Made by a program: the position numbers and the translations under genes
The notes under the pieces: model-generated
Told to the model about the DNA's origin: nothing
Databases searched by the model: none
The model's input: only the letters and a program-made list of their open reading frames with translations
Shown: positions 36,056 through 45,298 of the stretch, piece by piece
Layout: each line of letters opens with the position of its first letter
How positions within the stretch are numbered: the first letter of the stretch is position 1
Source of the DNA: Hyphomicrobiales bacterium
Lineage (GTDB): Bacteria; Pseudomonadota; Alphaproteobacteria; Rhizobiales; Rhizobiaceae
Assembly (NCBI GenBank): GCA_900466475.1
Contig: UBMI01000022.1
Coordinates: 1 to 64,000 of the forward strand
Length of the DNA stretch: 64,000 bases
Direction of reading: 5' to 3'

Positions 36056-36068
36056 ACTGGTGGAATAC

Positions 36069-36099
36069 GGCGCGGAAAGTGTTTGGCACCTTCCGCGCC
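36069..36099. terminator. Strong hairpin after the DJ-1-like gene
   Basis: GGCGCGGAA (36069-36077) pairs with TTCCGCGCC (36091-36099), and the loop contains a further GTG/CAC pair. It starts 14 bases after the stop. No T-run follows, so termination may be partial. A second small hairpin CGCAAGG/CCTTGCG follows at 36121-36140 before the monooxygenase gene. Confidence 0.55.
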
Positions 36100-36162
36100 G
36101 CCACGCCGGCAATGTCTCTCCGCAAGGATTTGTCCTTGCGAATTCCATCAGGAGCTTGCGCC

Positions 36163-36462
36163 ATGACGCAATCACCGACCAAAATTACTGCCATCCTGAC
36201 TGCTCACCTCGGCAAGGCGGCCGAGTTACGAGCACTGCTTGTTGGCATGGCACCGCTTTGCAGAGCCGAACCAGGCAATCTGCGTTGGGATGTCTGGCGC
36301 GACCGGACGCATGGCGAGCGCTACGTGCTCGACGAACTGTATCTGGATGCCTCTGCTGTAGAGGCACATCGCCAGACGGCGCATTATCAGGCTTATCTGG
36401 CCAAGATCCCCGAGCTTGCCGAGCGAACGGCCTGGGTATTGGAAGCTGTGGAGATCGGATAG
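36163..36462 (+). CDS. ABM-domain monooxygenase (YgiN-like)
   Basis: A 99-residue antibiotic-biosynthesis-monooxygenase (ABM) domain protein: KITAILTAHLGKAAELRALL, EPGNLRWDVWRDRTHGERYVLDELYLDASAVEAH. Dimeric ferredoxin-like members oxidise quinols or aromatic substrates without cofactor. ATG at 36163 has GGAG 8 bases upstream; the longer frame overlaps the DJ-1 gene and is not used. Confidence 0.87.
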   Translation: MTQSPTKITAILTAHLGKAAELRALLVGMAPLCRAEPGNLRWDVWRDRTHGERYVLDELYLDASAVEAHRQTAHYQAYLAKIPELAERTAWVLEAVEIG

Positions 36463-36492
36463 CAGGCAGAGATACGGTCGCTGCCAGTCCGC

Positions 36493-37698
36493 CTAAGACG
36501 CCGCCGCTACCGTTTTCCGGCTGAGGATGCCGATCACGAGGGCGCCGCACAGCGCGGCAATAGCTGCAAAGCCGAACACCCCTGGTAACCCCTGCGCTTC
36601 GACAGTGAGGCCTCCAATAGCCGCCCCACTCGAAATGGCGACCTGAAAGGTCGTCAACATCAACGCACCGGCGCTTTCTGCTTCGTCGGATGCTGCCTGC
36701 GTGACGAAGCTCTGAACGCTCACTGGCAGGGCGCCGAAGGCAAACCCCCACAGTGCGGTCGCGACGAAAGCAACGCTTGGAAGGCTGCCGGCCAGCGCTA
36801 GCGCCAATGTTGTTGCAGCGATCCCGGTAGCCGCGATGACGATGGATAGTGCCGTGTTGCGCTCGGAAACAAAACCGCCGAACAGATTGCCGATGAAGCC
36901 GCCGATCCCGAAGGCCAGCAGAACCGCAGATATCCCCTCGACCCCAAAATGTGGAACGGTTTCGAGGAAGGGCCGAATGAAGGTGAAACCGGCGAAATGA
37001 CCGGCGACCACCAGCAAGACGGTCAGAAGGCCCAGTCTGATTGCCGGGCGGCGTAGCACCGTGGCCATCGTGCCCAATCCTGCAGCGCCGACGGACGGCA
37101 TCGCAGGTAGGGTTAGGAGTTGGGTCATGAAGGCAAGACCGCCGACCGCAGCCGCGATGACAAATGCAAAACGCCAGCCATAGACTTCTCCGACCCAGGC
37201 ACCGACGGGTGCAGCGCAAACCGTTGCAACGGATACGCCGGTCATGATGATCGCCATCGCCCGGGGCATCAGCCGCTCGGGAACAAGCCGCATGGCGAGC
37301 GCCAGCGACAAGGCCCAGAAGCCGCCGAGCGCGATCCCCAGCAACCCTCGAGCAACAAGAAGCGTCGCGAGCCCATCGGCGAATGCCGCCAGGAGACTGG
37401 AAATGATGAGCAGGGCGGTCAATCCGAGCAGAGTGAGACGACGGTCAAACCGGCTGGTGCCAATGACAATTGCAGGACCTGCTATCGCGCCGATCACAGC
37501 GGTCATGGTCACCGACTGGCCGGCAGCGCCGATACTGACGTGAAGATCTTGTGAAATCGGTGTGAGCAGGCTCGCCGGAAGAAACTCGGCCGTTACGAGG
37601 CCGAAGACGCCGAGCGAGAGCGATACGACTCCTGCCCAGGCCGGACTGGCCTCCTTGTTGCTGGTATGGAAGCCGTTGGCTTCGGGATTGATGTTCAT
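36493..37698 (-). CDS. MFS efflux transporter, NepI-like
   Basis: A 401-residue transporter with twelve helices, with features of purine-nucleoside/drug efflux proteins (VTAEFLPASLLTPISQDL; ALGGFWALSLALAMRLVPERLMPRAMAII). ATG at 37698 has GGAG 6 bases upstream, better than ATG at 37725. It diverges from the AraC-type gene at 37804, which probably controls it. Convergent with the ABM gene. Confidence 0.9.
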   Translation of the reverse strand: MNINPEANGFHTSNKEASPAWAGVVSLSLGVFGLVTAEFLPASLLTPISQDLHVSIGAAGQSVTMTAVIGAIAGPAIVIGTSRFDRRLTLLGLTALLIISSLLAAFADGLATLLVARGLLGIALGGFWALSLALAMRLVPERLMPRAMAIIMTGVSVATVCAAPVGAWVGEVYGWRFAFVIAAAVGGLAFMTQLLTLPAMPSVGAAGLGTMATVLRRPAIRLGLLTVLLVVAGHFAGFTFIRPFLETVPHFGVEGISAVLLAFGIGGFIGNLFGGFVSERNTALSIVIAATGIAATTLALALAGSLPSVAFVATALWGFAFGALPVSVQSFVTQAASDEAESAGALMLTTFQVAISSGAAIGGLTVEAQGLPGVFGFAAIAALCGALVIGILSRKTVAAAS

Positions 37699-37747
37699 TG
37701 CCGTCTCCAGAAATTGTGCTGACAAGGCTAGACGGCTCGCGCTGGTG

Positions 37748-37762
37748 TTTCTATGCTAGAAA
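37748..37762. promoter_or_regulatory. Palindrome in the MFS/AraC divergent region
   Basis: TTTCTA-tgc-TAGAAA is a perfect 6-bp inverted repeat placed centrally in the 105-bp region between the two start codons. It is a candidate operator for either gene. Confidence 0.4.
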
Positions 37763-37803
37763 ATCTACAAGACATGACCGTTCGTCCAAATAACGAGGAC
37801 ACG

Positions 37804-38754
37804 ATGAGCGACGCACTGACGGAAATGATGCGGGGGCTTCGTCTTGACGGCGTCGATTACGGTCGTTGCCAGCCGTCGGCCCCGTGGGCGACCGCGTTTC
37901 CAACAAAGAGTGAAGCGCAGTTTCATTTTCTGGCGGCCGGAGAGGCATTCGTGCAGACGCCGGACGGAGAATGGATGGAAATGCACCCGGGTGATGCGGT
38001 CCTGCTGCCGCGGGGCGATGCCCATGTGCTTGCAAGTGCGCCAGGCATAGTTCCGACGCCCGTCGAAGCCCTGCCGCGCAAGGCGGTCTGCGATGGCATC
38101 GTCGATCTGCAATGCCCCTGTGCGGATAGCAAGAACCTGCTGTTCTTCGCGGTCATGCGTTTCAATGTCGACAAGCGCCATCCGTTGCTGCAACTGATGC
38201 CCGATGTGATGCGCACAAGCGATCTTGCGGCCAGTGAACCTTCGATTCCGTCCCTGCTCGATGCGATGATGCGCGAGGTCGATATGAACCGCGTCGGGGC
38301 TGGCGGTATCCTCGCCCGGCTTGCGGATGTTCTGACCGCGACGATCATCCGCGCTTGGGTGGAGCACGGCTGCGGCGACTCCTCTGGATGGTTGACCGCC
38401 GTTCGCAATCCCGATGTGGGCCGGGTCCTGGCAGCGATCCATCTCGATCCGTCCCATGACTGGACGGTCGACGAACTCGCTCGCAAGATGGGCGCCTCCC
38501 GTTCCGGGTTTGCAGAGCGCTTCGCCAAAACCGTTGGCGAGACACCCGCTCGGTACGTCGCCCGCATGCGCATGCACCAGGCGCATCAATGGCTGCGGGA
38601 AGGGCAGCGCGTGGCTACGATTGCCGAACGTCTTGGCTATGAATCGGAGGCGTCATTCAGCCGGGCGTTCAAACGCATCATCGGCGCCCCGCCCATGACG
38701 TTCCGAGGGCGACCGCAGGATGGTCGTGCTTCCTCGCCGGAGCGTCTCATTTGA
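37804..38754 (+). CDS. AraC-family regulator with cupin-type sensor
   Basis: A 316-residue regulator. The N-terminal half is a cupin-like AraC-binding domain (FHFLAAGEAFVQTPDGEWMEMHPGDAVLLPRGDAHVL); the C-terminal ~100 residues hold two helix-turn-helix motifs (WTVDELARKMGASRSGFAERFAKTVGETPARYV and IAERLGYESEASFSRAFKRIIG). ATG at 37804 is chosen (GAGGA 4 bases upstream); ATGs at 37753 and 37774 are in frame. It diverges from the NepI-like pump, its likely target. A paralogue lies at 50530. Confidence 0.9.
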   Translation: MSDALTEMMRGLRLDGVDYGRCQPSAPWATAFPTKSEAQFHFLAAGEAFVQTPDGEWMEMHPGDAVLLPRGDAHVLASAPGIVPTPVEALPRKAVCDGIVDLQCPCADSKNLLFFAVMRFNVDKRHPLLQLMPDVMRTSDLAASEPSIPSLLDAMMREVDMNRVGAGGILARLADVLTATIIRAWVEHGCGDSSGWLTAVRNPDVGRVLAAIHLDPSHDWTVDELARKMGASRSGFAERFAKTVGETPARYVARMRMHQAHQWLREGQRVATIAERLGYESEASFSRAFKRIIGAPPMTFRGRPQDGRASSPERLI

Positions 38755-38952
38755 TGGGAACCTAAGCGCCGAAACGCCATGACTTAGCAGCAGTGCTCCG
38801 GTCCTTCCGGCGAGATTGCCAGAGCCCAGCGCTATTCCAGGAAGTCACGTGATCGATCGAGATCATAACCGGGAATCTGAAGAAGCGTCAGCGTGTCTCG
38901 TGATGGGCAGCCGACAGTCGAAGTAATCGGCCTCGCCCTCCTCACGGCGTCA

Positions 38953-39405
38953 CTAGCCTCGATAGGCTCGCTCGAGATCGGTGATGACGATCTTCTTCAT
39001 CTTATACATTGCCTGTAATACCCGTCCTGCCTTCTCCTTGTCGGGGTCGGAGACCATCCGCAGCAGGATCGTTGGCGAGACCTGCCAGTAGACGCCGAAC
39101 TTATCCGTCAGCCAGCCACAAGGCTGTTCCTTGCCGCCTCCAGACGTCAACGCGTTCCAGTAATAGTCGGTTTCCGCCTGGTCGTCGGTTTCGACCAGGA
39201 AGGAAAACGCCTCATTGTATGGCACATGAGAGTGAGCGTTCAGAGCGGCTATCGGCAAGCCCTCCAGTTCGAAGCGGACAACCGACAACTCAGGATCAGG
39301 CAGATCGATGCGCCCGAGTATCCTCGATCCCTTGAAGACCGACGTGTAGAACTCCACGGCCTCCTCGGCCTGAGACGCGAACCAGAGATGGGGATAGATT
39401 TTCAT
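38953..39405 (-). CDS. VOC/PhnB-like protein
   Basis: A 150-residue vicinal-oxygen-chelate fold protein of the PhnB/3-demethylubiquinone-methyltransferase-like group: KIYPHLWFASQAEEAVEFYTSVFKGSRI, ALNAHSHVPYNEAFSFLVE, CGWLTDKFGVYWQVSP. Many members are of unknown function. AAGGAGA precedes the ATG. It ends near a 198-bp gap and lies 12 bp after the DUF1127 gene on the same strand, so they may form an operon. Confidence 0.9.
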   Translation of the reverse strand: MKIYPHLWFASQAEEAVEFYTSVFKGSRILGRIDLPDPELSVVRFELEGLPIAALNAHSHVPYNEAFSFLVETDDQAETDYYWNALTSGGGKEQPCGWLTDKFGVYWQVSPTILLRMVSDPDKEKAGRVLQAMYKMKKIVITDLERAYRG

Positions 39406-39417
39406 ACGGCTTCTCCT

Positions 39418-39693
39418 TCAGTCGAGGCGACCGGCAGTCCGGCCATTGTCGGCCTGGATCAATGACCCATCCCAATCACGCTCAAAGCCGATGTCCTGCA
39501 GTCGGTGGTTGGAAAAGCGTGCAAGATATCCCATCGTCCACCGGTGCCTGATGCCAGCGACCAAGCGAACCACCTGTTGGATGGTCGCTGTACGAAGCGG
39601 TTCGAGCGTCGCCATGGATAGCGGGGCGGGTTCAGCGGTGTTGAGACCGCAACTTCCATTTTGGGCGAGAGTAATAGTCACAGCAATCTCCAT
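39418..39693 (-). CDS. DUF1127-domain protein
   Basis: A 91-residue protein ending in a DUF1127 segment (GYLARFSNHRLQDIGFERD). In Agrobacterium, DUF1127 proteins affect phosphate and carbon regulation through RNA. ATG at 39693 is taken, although a GTG twelve bases further in has a better-spaced GGAG. The long upstream extension of the frame overlaps the divergent LysR gene and is not used. Confidence 0.75.
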   Translation of the reverse strand: MEIAVTITLAQNGSCGLNTAEPAPLSMATLEPLRTATIQQVVRLVAGIRHRWTMGYLARFSNHRLQDIGFERDWDGSLIQADNGRTAGRLD

Positions 39694-39823
39694 TTCCAGA
39701 ACCTGACATTGCCATCCGCTAGATCGAGAAAGGCGTTGTCGATGGCCGAGAGTGCGCTGCTCCCGGCTGGACGACAAACGAATATTCGTGCAGGATTTGT
39801 GAGCAATAGTCACAGGTGAACCG

Positions 39824-40711
39824 ATGCCGAGACGACTTCCGCCTCTCACCACGCTTCCGGCCTTCGACGCTGCGGCCCGTCATCTGAGCTTCACCAAAGC
39901 AGCGGCAGAACTCCATGTGACGCATGGAGCTGTCAGTCGTGCCATCCGCAACTTGGAGGAACAACTCGGCACCCGGCTTTTTGAACGGGGAACCCGCTCC
40001 GTCCAACTGACGTCGGAAGGTGCCGCCTATGCTGCGGAGATCGGCGCAGCGCTGGATCGGATAGGTGCTGCGACAATCGTCGCAAGCGCGCCCAAATCAG
40101 CAGGTGTCCTCAATGTCAGCACGTCGGACGGCTTTGCCGGCCGGTGGCTTGTGCCGAGGCTCCATCGCTTCCATCGCGCCAACCGTGACATCGATGTGCG
40201 TCTGTCGACGTCCGGCACGTTTTCGGATTTCATCAGAGACGGAATTGACATCGCGATCCGCTACGGCGCCGGAGGATATGACGGCGTGATATCGGAATTC
40301 CTGGCTGAGGAAGAGGTTTCGCCTGTCTGCAGTCCGGAGCTGCTGCAGGGGGAGCATGCGCTGCGAACACCCAACGACCTCAAGCATCAAAGACTCATCC
40401 ACGACAACTTCCGCATCGACTGGGCGACCTGGCTCCGGGCCGCGGGTCTGGACGATATCAACCCCGATAATGGGGTAAGGTACGAGTCTGCGGCCTATGC
40501 CGTAGAAGCGGCGGTGCATGGCGAAGGCGTGCTCCTGGGCAGGAGCGCGCTCGTCTCTGCCGACCTGGCGGCTGGCCGACTTGTGCGGCCCTTTGACCTA
40601 GCGCTGAAATCCAGATGGAACTACTACGTCGTCTACCCGGACGGCGCTCTGCGTCAGCGGAAAGTCAGAGCGTTCCGCGACTGGCTGTTCAGCGAAATGG
40701 CGGCCGGCTGA
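39824..40711 (+). CDS. LysR-family regulator, GcvA-like
   Basis: A 295-residue LysR protein. The winged helix at the start reads LTTLPAFDAAARHLSFTKAAAELHVTHGAVSRAIRNLEEQLGTRLFER. The effector domain (VSTSDGFAGRWLVPRLHRFHR, DIDVRLSTSGTFSDFIRDGIDIAIRYG) is of the GcvA/AmpR subgroup. AGGTGA lies 4 bases before the ATG. It diverges from the DUF1127/VOC unit across 130 bp and probably controls it. Confidence 0.92.
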   Translation: MPRRLPPLTTLPAFDAAARHLSFTKAAAELHVTHGAVSRAIRNLEEQLGTRLFERGTRSVQLTSEGAAYAAEIGAALDRIGAATIVASAPKSAGVLNVSTSDGFAGRWLVPRLHRFHRANRDIDVRLSTSGTFSDFIRDGIDIAIRYGAGGYDGVISEFLAEEEVSPVCSPELLQGEHALRTPNDLKHQRLIHDNFRIDWATWLRAAGLDDINPDNGVRYESAAYAVEAAVHGEGVLLGRSALVSADLAAGRLVRPFDLALKSRWNYYVVYPDGALRQRKVRAFRDWLFSEMAAG

Positions 40712-40790
40712 CTTGGAAGCCCCACAGAACGCGATAGCGCTAGCCAGAAGGCGGGTTCCGAACGCGCAAAAGCCAAGATGTTCGCGGCAA

Positions 40791-43308
40791 TCAATCTCCC
40801 ACGACAAAATTGACAAGGCGGTCTGGTACCGCGATTTCTTTTCTAATTTGCTTGCCTTCGAGCAGCGTACTTACGCGCGGATCATTCTTGACGACAATCA
40901 GAAGCGTGTCGGCAGACAGACCGGGAGCGGCGAACACTTTGTGACGCAGCTTACCGTTAATTTGAACAGCGTACTCGCGACGCTCGTCTTCAGCCAGAGT
41001 TTCATCGAATGACGGCCACGGGGCATAGGCAAGTGAGGTCTTGTGACCCAGCATGCACCATAATTCCTCGCAGATATGAGGCGCGAAAGGAGCCAGCAGC
41101 AACACGAAAGTTTCCACCGCCGCCCGCGGCCTTTGATCCAGCGCGATCAATGTGTTCGACATCTCCATCAGCTTGGAAATCGCTGTGTTGAACCGCATCG
41201 CGTCGATATCCTCACTGACCGCGCGCACACTCTTGTGCATCAGGCGAACGATATCGCCTGTGGGCGGGGTATCGCTGATCTGGTCGCTGAGGCTGTCGGC
41301 TTCGTTGGCGATCATGCGCCAGACCCGGTGCAGGAAGCGACTGACGCCGGCGACGCCCGACATCTGCCACGGCTTGGCGACGTCGAGCGGGCCCATGAAC
41401 ATCTCGTACAGCCGCATGGAATCGGCACCATAGAGATCGATCACCTCGTCCGGATTGACCACATTGACCTTGGACTTGGACATCTTCTCCACCTGCTGGC
41501 TCACCGGCATCTCACCGGCGAACCATCGGCCATTGCGCTCGCGGACATCATTGGGACGGTAATACTTGCCGGTGGCGTCGCGGTAGGAGAAGGCCAGGAT
41601 CATGCCCTGATTAAACAGTTTCTGGAACGGCTCTTTGGTTGATACGACCCCGATATCGAAGAGCACCTTGTGCCAGAAGCGGGCATAAAGCAGATGCAGT
41701 ACGGCATGCTCGGCGCCGCCAACGTAGAGATCGACGGGCAGCCAATATTTCTCCACCGCCGGATCGATCGGAGCCAGGGCGTTTTTCGGATCGGCAAAGC
41801 GCAGATAATACCAGCAAGAGCCCGCCCATTGGGGCATCGTATTGGTTTCCCGCAGCGCCGCCAGACCGGTAGCGGGATCACTCGCGCATCCAGCCCTCGG
41901 CCCGCGCCAGTGGAGGTTCGCCTGTTTCGGTCGGCTTGTAGTCGTCGAGCTCCGGTGCCAACAACGGAAGCGCATCCGCTGGCAGGGGTACAATAGCGCC
42001 ATCCGTCCGGTGCAGGATCGGGAAAGGCTCGCCCCAATAGCGTTGGCGCGAAAACAGCCAGTCGCGCAGGCGATATTGCTTGCGGCCTCGCCCCACGCCC
42101 TGCTCTTCAACCCAGGCAATAGCGGCCCGCTTTGCCGTTGGTGTGTCGAGACCGGTCCAGGGACCCGAATTGATCAGCAGGCCCTCACCCTCCCAAGCTT
42201 CTTCCTCGATATCGGTTTCCGCCGAGGCTGCGACAACTTCAACGATCGGCAGGCCGAAAGCACGTGCAAATGCGTGGTCGCGACTATCGTGGGCTGGCAC
42301 CGCCATGATTGCGCCGGTACCAAAGCCCGTCAGCACGTAATCGGCGATCCATACCGGCATTGGTGTGCCGGAGGCAGGATTGATGGCATATGCGCCGGTG
42401 AATACGCCGGTCTTGTCGCGCTCCTGCGATTTTTCGACATCACTCTGCGTCGCAGCGCGGGCGAGATAGGCCTGCACCGCCTCTCGCTGCGCTGGCGTCG
42501 TGATCGCCGCTACCGCTGCATGCTGGGGCGACAGCACGAGGAAGGTCGCTCCCCAGATCGTCTCGGGCCGAGTGGTGTAGACACTGATGCGCTCTCCGCG
42601 CCCTCCAATGGCAAAGGCAATCTCTGCTCCTTCCGAACGACCGATCCAGTTGCGCTGCATGGTTTTGATGCCCTCGGGCCAGTCGAGCCCGTCCAGGTCT
42701 TCCAGCAGACGGTCGGCATAGTCGGTGATCTTGAGCATCCATTGGCGCATGAGGCGGCGCTCGACAGGCTCCCCCGTCTCCACATATCTGGCGTCCTTGA
42801 CCTCTTCATTGGCCAAAACCGTCCCTTGTGCCGGACACCAGTTGACCGGCACCTCTGCCTGATAGGCAAGGCCACGTTCGTAGAGCTTGAGGAAGATCCA
42901 CTGTGTCCAGCGGACAAAATCGGGATCGGTGGTGGAGAGTTCGCGGCTCCAGTCGTAGGAAAAGCCCAGTCGCTGCACCTGGCTTTTGAAGTTGGCGATA
43001 TTGGTCCTGGTGGTAACGGCGGGGTGTACACCAGTGCGCACTGCATAGCGCTCCGCCGGCAACCCATAGGCATCCCAGCCCATCGGATGCAGCACGTTGA
43101 AACCTGCCATCCGCTTGTAGCGCGCGACGATATCGGTCGCGGTATAGCCCTCCGGATGCCCGACATGCAGGCCTTCGCCAGAGGGGTACGGAAACATGTC
43201 GAGTACGTAGTATTTCGGCTTGGAGCGATCTTCGCCGGTTCGGAATGTCGAATTTGTGTGCCAGTAGTTCTGCCACTTGGGCTCAATACGCTTTGGATCG
43301 TAAGCCAC
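40791..43308 (-). pseudogene. leuS: Leucyl-tRNA synthetase, frameshifted (second-type LeuRS)
   Basis: The N-terminal part (43308 to about 41878) and the C-terminal part (down to 40791) are in different frames. The break lies near 41878-41885, between GWMRE and DPATGLAALRETN; the total length is 839 codons plus one base. The HIGH motif is HVGH in [13 protein letters not shown], the editing region [21 protein letters not shown] is complete, and KMSKS is KMSKSKVNVV. The start is GTG with AGAGG 5 bases upstream. The [12 protein letters not shown] form is that of Firmicutes/Bacteroidetes LeuRS, whereas alphaproteobacteria normally have HMGHVRNY. So this is probably an acquired extra copy. An attenuator with leader peptide precedes it. 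A sequencing error cannot be excluded. Confidence 0.85.
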
Positions 43309-43350
43309 AATTGCCTCTATCGGTTGATCTGGCCGAAGAGAGCAATAAAA

Positions 43351-43371
43351 AACCCGCCTCTTCGGCGGGTT
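43351..43371 (-). terminator. Attenuator terminator upstream of leuS
   Basis: In the minus-strand transcript AACCCGCC-GAAGA-GGCGGGTT is followed directly by TTTTATTG, an intrinsic terminator 43 bases before the leuS start. The upstream segment GGTGGGTT (43401 down to 43394) can pair with AACCCGCC over 8 positions, one of them G-U, forming an antiterminator. CCCAC inside the leader (43437 down to 43433) can pair with GTGGG of that segment and so restore termination. Confidence 0.85.
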
Positions 43372-43405
43372 GCATCATAAAAGCGCGCACGCTAACCCAC
43401 CCTCG

Positions 43406-43453
43406 TCAAGCAAAGGTGCCTAGGAGCAGGATGTGGGCGGCGCTATAATTCAT
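43406..43453 (-). CDS. leuS leader peptide with Leu-Leu-Leu
   Basis: A 15-residue frame, MNYSAAHILLLGTFA, ends at 43406. Codons 9-11 are CTG, CTC and CTA (43429 down to 43421), three Leu codons in a row placed between the two strands of the 1:2 pause hairpin. Ribosome stalling at these codons would free the antiterminator segment. The ribosome binding site is weak. The arrangement mirrors PheM in front of pheST in E. coli. Confidence 0.75.
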   Translation of the reverse strand: MNYSAAHILLLGTFA

Positions 43454-43472
43454 GATTGAACCAGTGCCATGA

Positions 43473-43500
43473 ATTTTATCGAATGTCCACGTCGGAACAA
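43473..43500 (-). promoter_or_regulatory. Probable leuS leader promoter
   Basis: On the minus strand, TTGTTC (43500 down to 43495) and TAAAAT (43478 down to 43473) are 16 bases apart. Transcription would start about 13 bases before the leader-peptide ATG. Confidence 0.5.
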
Positions 43501-43718
43501 TCCCGAAGCGCGCCGCCACGAACTCGCATCACTATCGTTCGCGCAACACGCCCATTCTGGCAGCGGAGAACCTGCGAGATTCCGCTGCCCCGATCTGATA
43601 CTTGCTCTTTCAGTCCCTGGATCCGGAGAGAGGACTTCTTTAGGCAGCCAACGCCCTCCTCCCAGACCCCAGGGTCACGTCGTCTTGTCGGTAGACGCCT
43701 CGTGCCTAGATCCACCAG

Positions 43719-45002
43719 ATGGACGCCAAGCAAACAAAAACCGATGGCAAATCGGTAGGAGCACACCCGCGCAAGCTTCCGCAGCGGCTGAGCGCCACGA
43801 TTATAGAGGAAGTCGAGCGCCAGTTGGGCGGGCGCACGCGTGATATTCGCCTCGATGGAGAACTCGCTTATCTTTTTCGCGAACGCTCCTGGCCGCAGGC
43901 TTCAAAAATCATCCGCGCCTGGATGGCCTGGGTTATCGTACTCGATGTCCTGGCGCTCGGCCTCAACGCAATCCTGCTTCCAATCGAAACCGTCGAACCA
44001 ATGCTGCTTCCAGCAGCCATCCTTCCCCCCGCTGCCATCGTGACGGAGATCGCTTTTCGAAAGCCCCTGGCGCCTTGGCAACATGGCGTATTCCTTCTTT
44101 CCGGGGTTTTTCTGATTCTGCTCTCTGTGGCCTTGGTAGGCGTCAACACTGGCGGCGAGTTTTATGAACGGCACCTCACCATCATGCTCTTTGTGGCCGT
44201 TACCGCCATCGTCATATTTCCCATGCCGTTAAGCTGGGGGATTGCCATTGCTGCTTATGCCCTTGGGATCTACCTCACGTTTCAGCTTCGAAACCCTGAT
44301 ATCGCTGTGGGAAGCGCGATCGCAGGGACGCTGTTTTTCACAGGAGGCGTCGCGGCAACGGTGGTGGCGCGCCGTACCGCGATTATCCTTGCCCAGAAGA
44401 CCTTCCTGCTCGAGTTGCGGGACCGAAATCGGCTGGCGGATCTGACGGATGCAAATGCCCGCCTCGAACTGCTTGCACGAACCGACCCGCTGACAGGTGT
44501 CGCGAACAGACGTTCGATGATGGATGCCCTGCAGCGTTGCTGGAAGGACGAACAGGGCGCAAATACCATTGCGATGCTGATGTGCGATGTCGACGACTTC
44601 AAGAGGCTCAACGACAACCTCGGTCACGCCGAGGGTGATCGCTGTCTGGTCAAGGTTGCCGGCATCATTCAGAGCAGCATGAGAGATGAGCAGGATCAGG
44701 TCGCTCGCTACGGGGGCGAAGAATTTCTGGTTCTTCTCCCAGGGGCCGATGACCGCACCGCCAGATCAATTGCTGCGACAATCCGAAGCCGCGTGGAAGC
44801 TGCCTCTCTCCCCAACCCGACATCTCGCGTCATGCCCTACATCACCGTGAGCATCGGAGTGGCAACGGCGTCGCGAGATGGTGACCGGGCATCGGCGGAG
44901 GACCTTCAGCGCCGGGCTGACGCGGCTCTCTACCTCGCTAAGGAAAAAGGCCGGAACTGCGTTGTTTCCTACGGTGACAAGAACGATCAAGCGATGAAAT
45001 GA
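43719..45002 (+). CDS. Membrane-bound diguanylate cyclase (GGDEF)
   Basis: A 427-residue protein. About five or six hydrophobic helices (residues ~70-210) are followed by a short coiled linker and a GGDEF domain with the active motif RYGGEEF (about 329-335). The MCDVDDFKRLNDNLGHAEGD segment holds the metal-binding Asp. The inhibitory I-site RxxD is replaced by D-E-Q-D, so feedback inhibition by c-di-GMP may be absent. The start ATG at 43719 has no clear ribosome binding site. It diverges from leuS. Confidence 0.9.
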   Translation: MDAKQTKTDGKSVGAHPRKLPQRLSATIIEEVERQLGGRTRDIRLDGELAYLFRERSWPQASKIIRAWMAWVIVLDVLALGLNAILLPIETVEPMLLPAAILPPAAIVTEIAFRKPLAPWQHGVFLLSGVFLILLSVALVGVNTGGEFYERHLTIMLFVAVTAIVIFPMPLSWGIAIAAYALGIYLTFQLRNPDIAVGSAIAGTLFFTGGVAATVVARRTAIILAQKTFLLELRDRNRLADLTDANARLELLARTDPLTGVANRRSMMDALQRCWKDEQGANTIAMLMCDVDDFKRLNDNLGHAEGDRCLVKVAGIIQSSMRDEQDQVARYGGEEFLVLLPGADDRTARSIAATIRSRVEAASLPNPTSRVMPYITVSIGVATASRDGDRASAEDLQRRADAALYLAKEKGRNCVVSYGDKNDQAMK

Positions 45003-45298
45003 GCGGCTCGATTAATTGTCGTTGCGTCGACGGCAGGCGACGAAGGATAAGTGGCCGGATCCGATCGCCATCTCCAGAACAATTCCCTTTAAATTCAGGA
45101 TTTAACCCGGGCATCGAACATCCTTCGCCTATAACCCTCAGACACGCAAGTCTATGATCACGCTGCTAGGGACATTGAACTCCATGCGGCCTTCCCATTC
45201 GCACCACAATCCACTTCACCTCGGACTTTGGTCCGTTTTCGACAAGATTTTTCTGTGCATGATCCAGAGTTATATCTAAATCTGGGGGAGGAAATACT

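Noticed and set aside
41870-41890. Programmed frameshift in leuS
   Set aside because: No slippery run or stimulatory hairpin was seen at the break; a disabling mutation or sequencing error is simpler.
41842-43380. 512-residue plus-strand open frame over leuS
   Set aside because: Antisense to the LeuRS motifs and to the attenuator; no domain.
43444-43449. Perfect TATAAT on the plus strand
   Set aside because: No acceptable -35 hexamer 16-18 bases upstream; it falls inside the leuS leader peptide on the other strand and is far from the next plus-strand gene.
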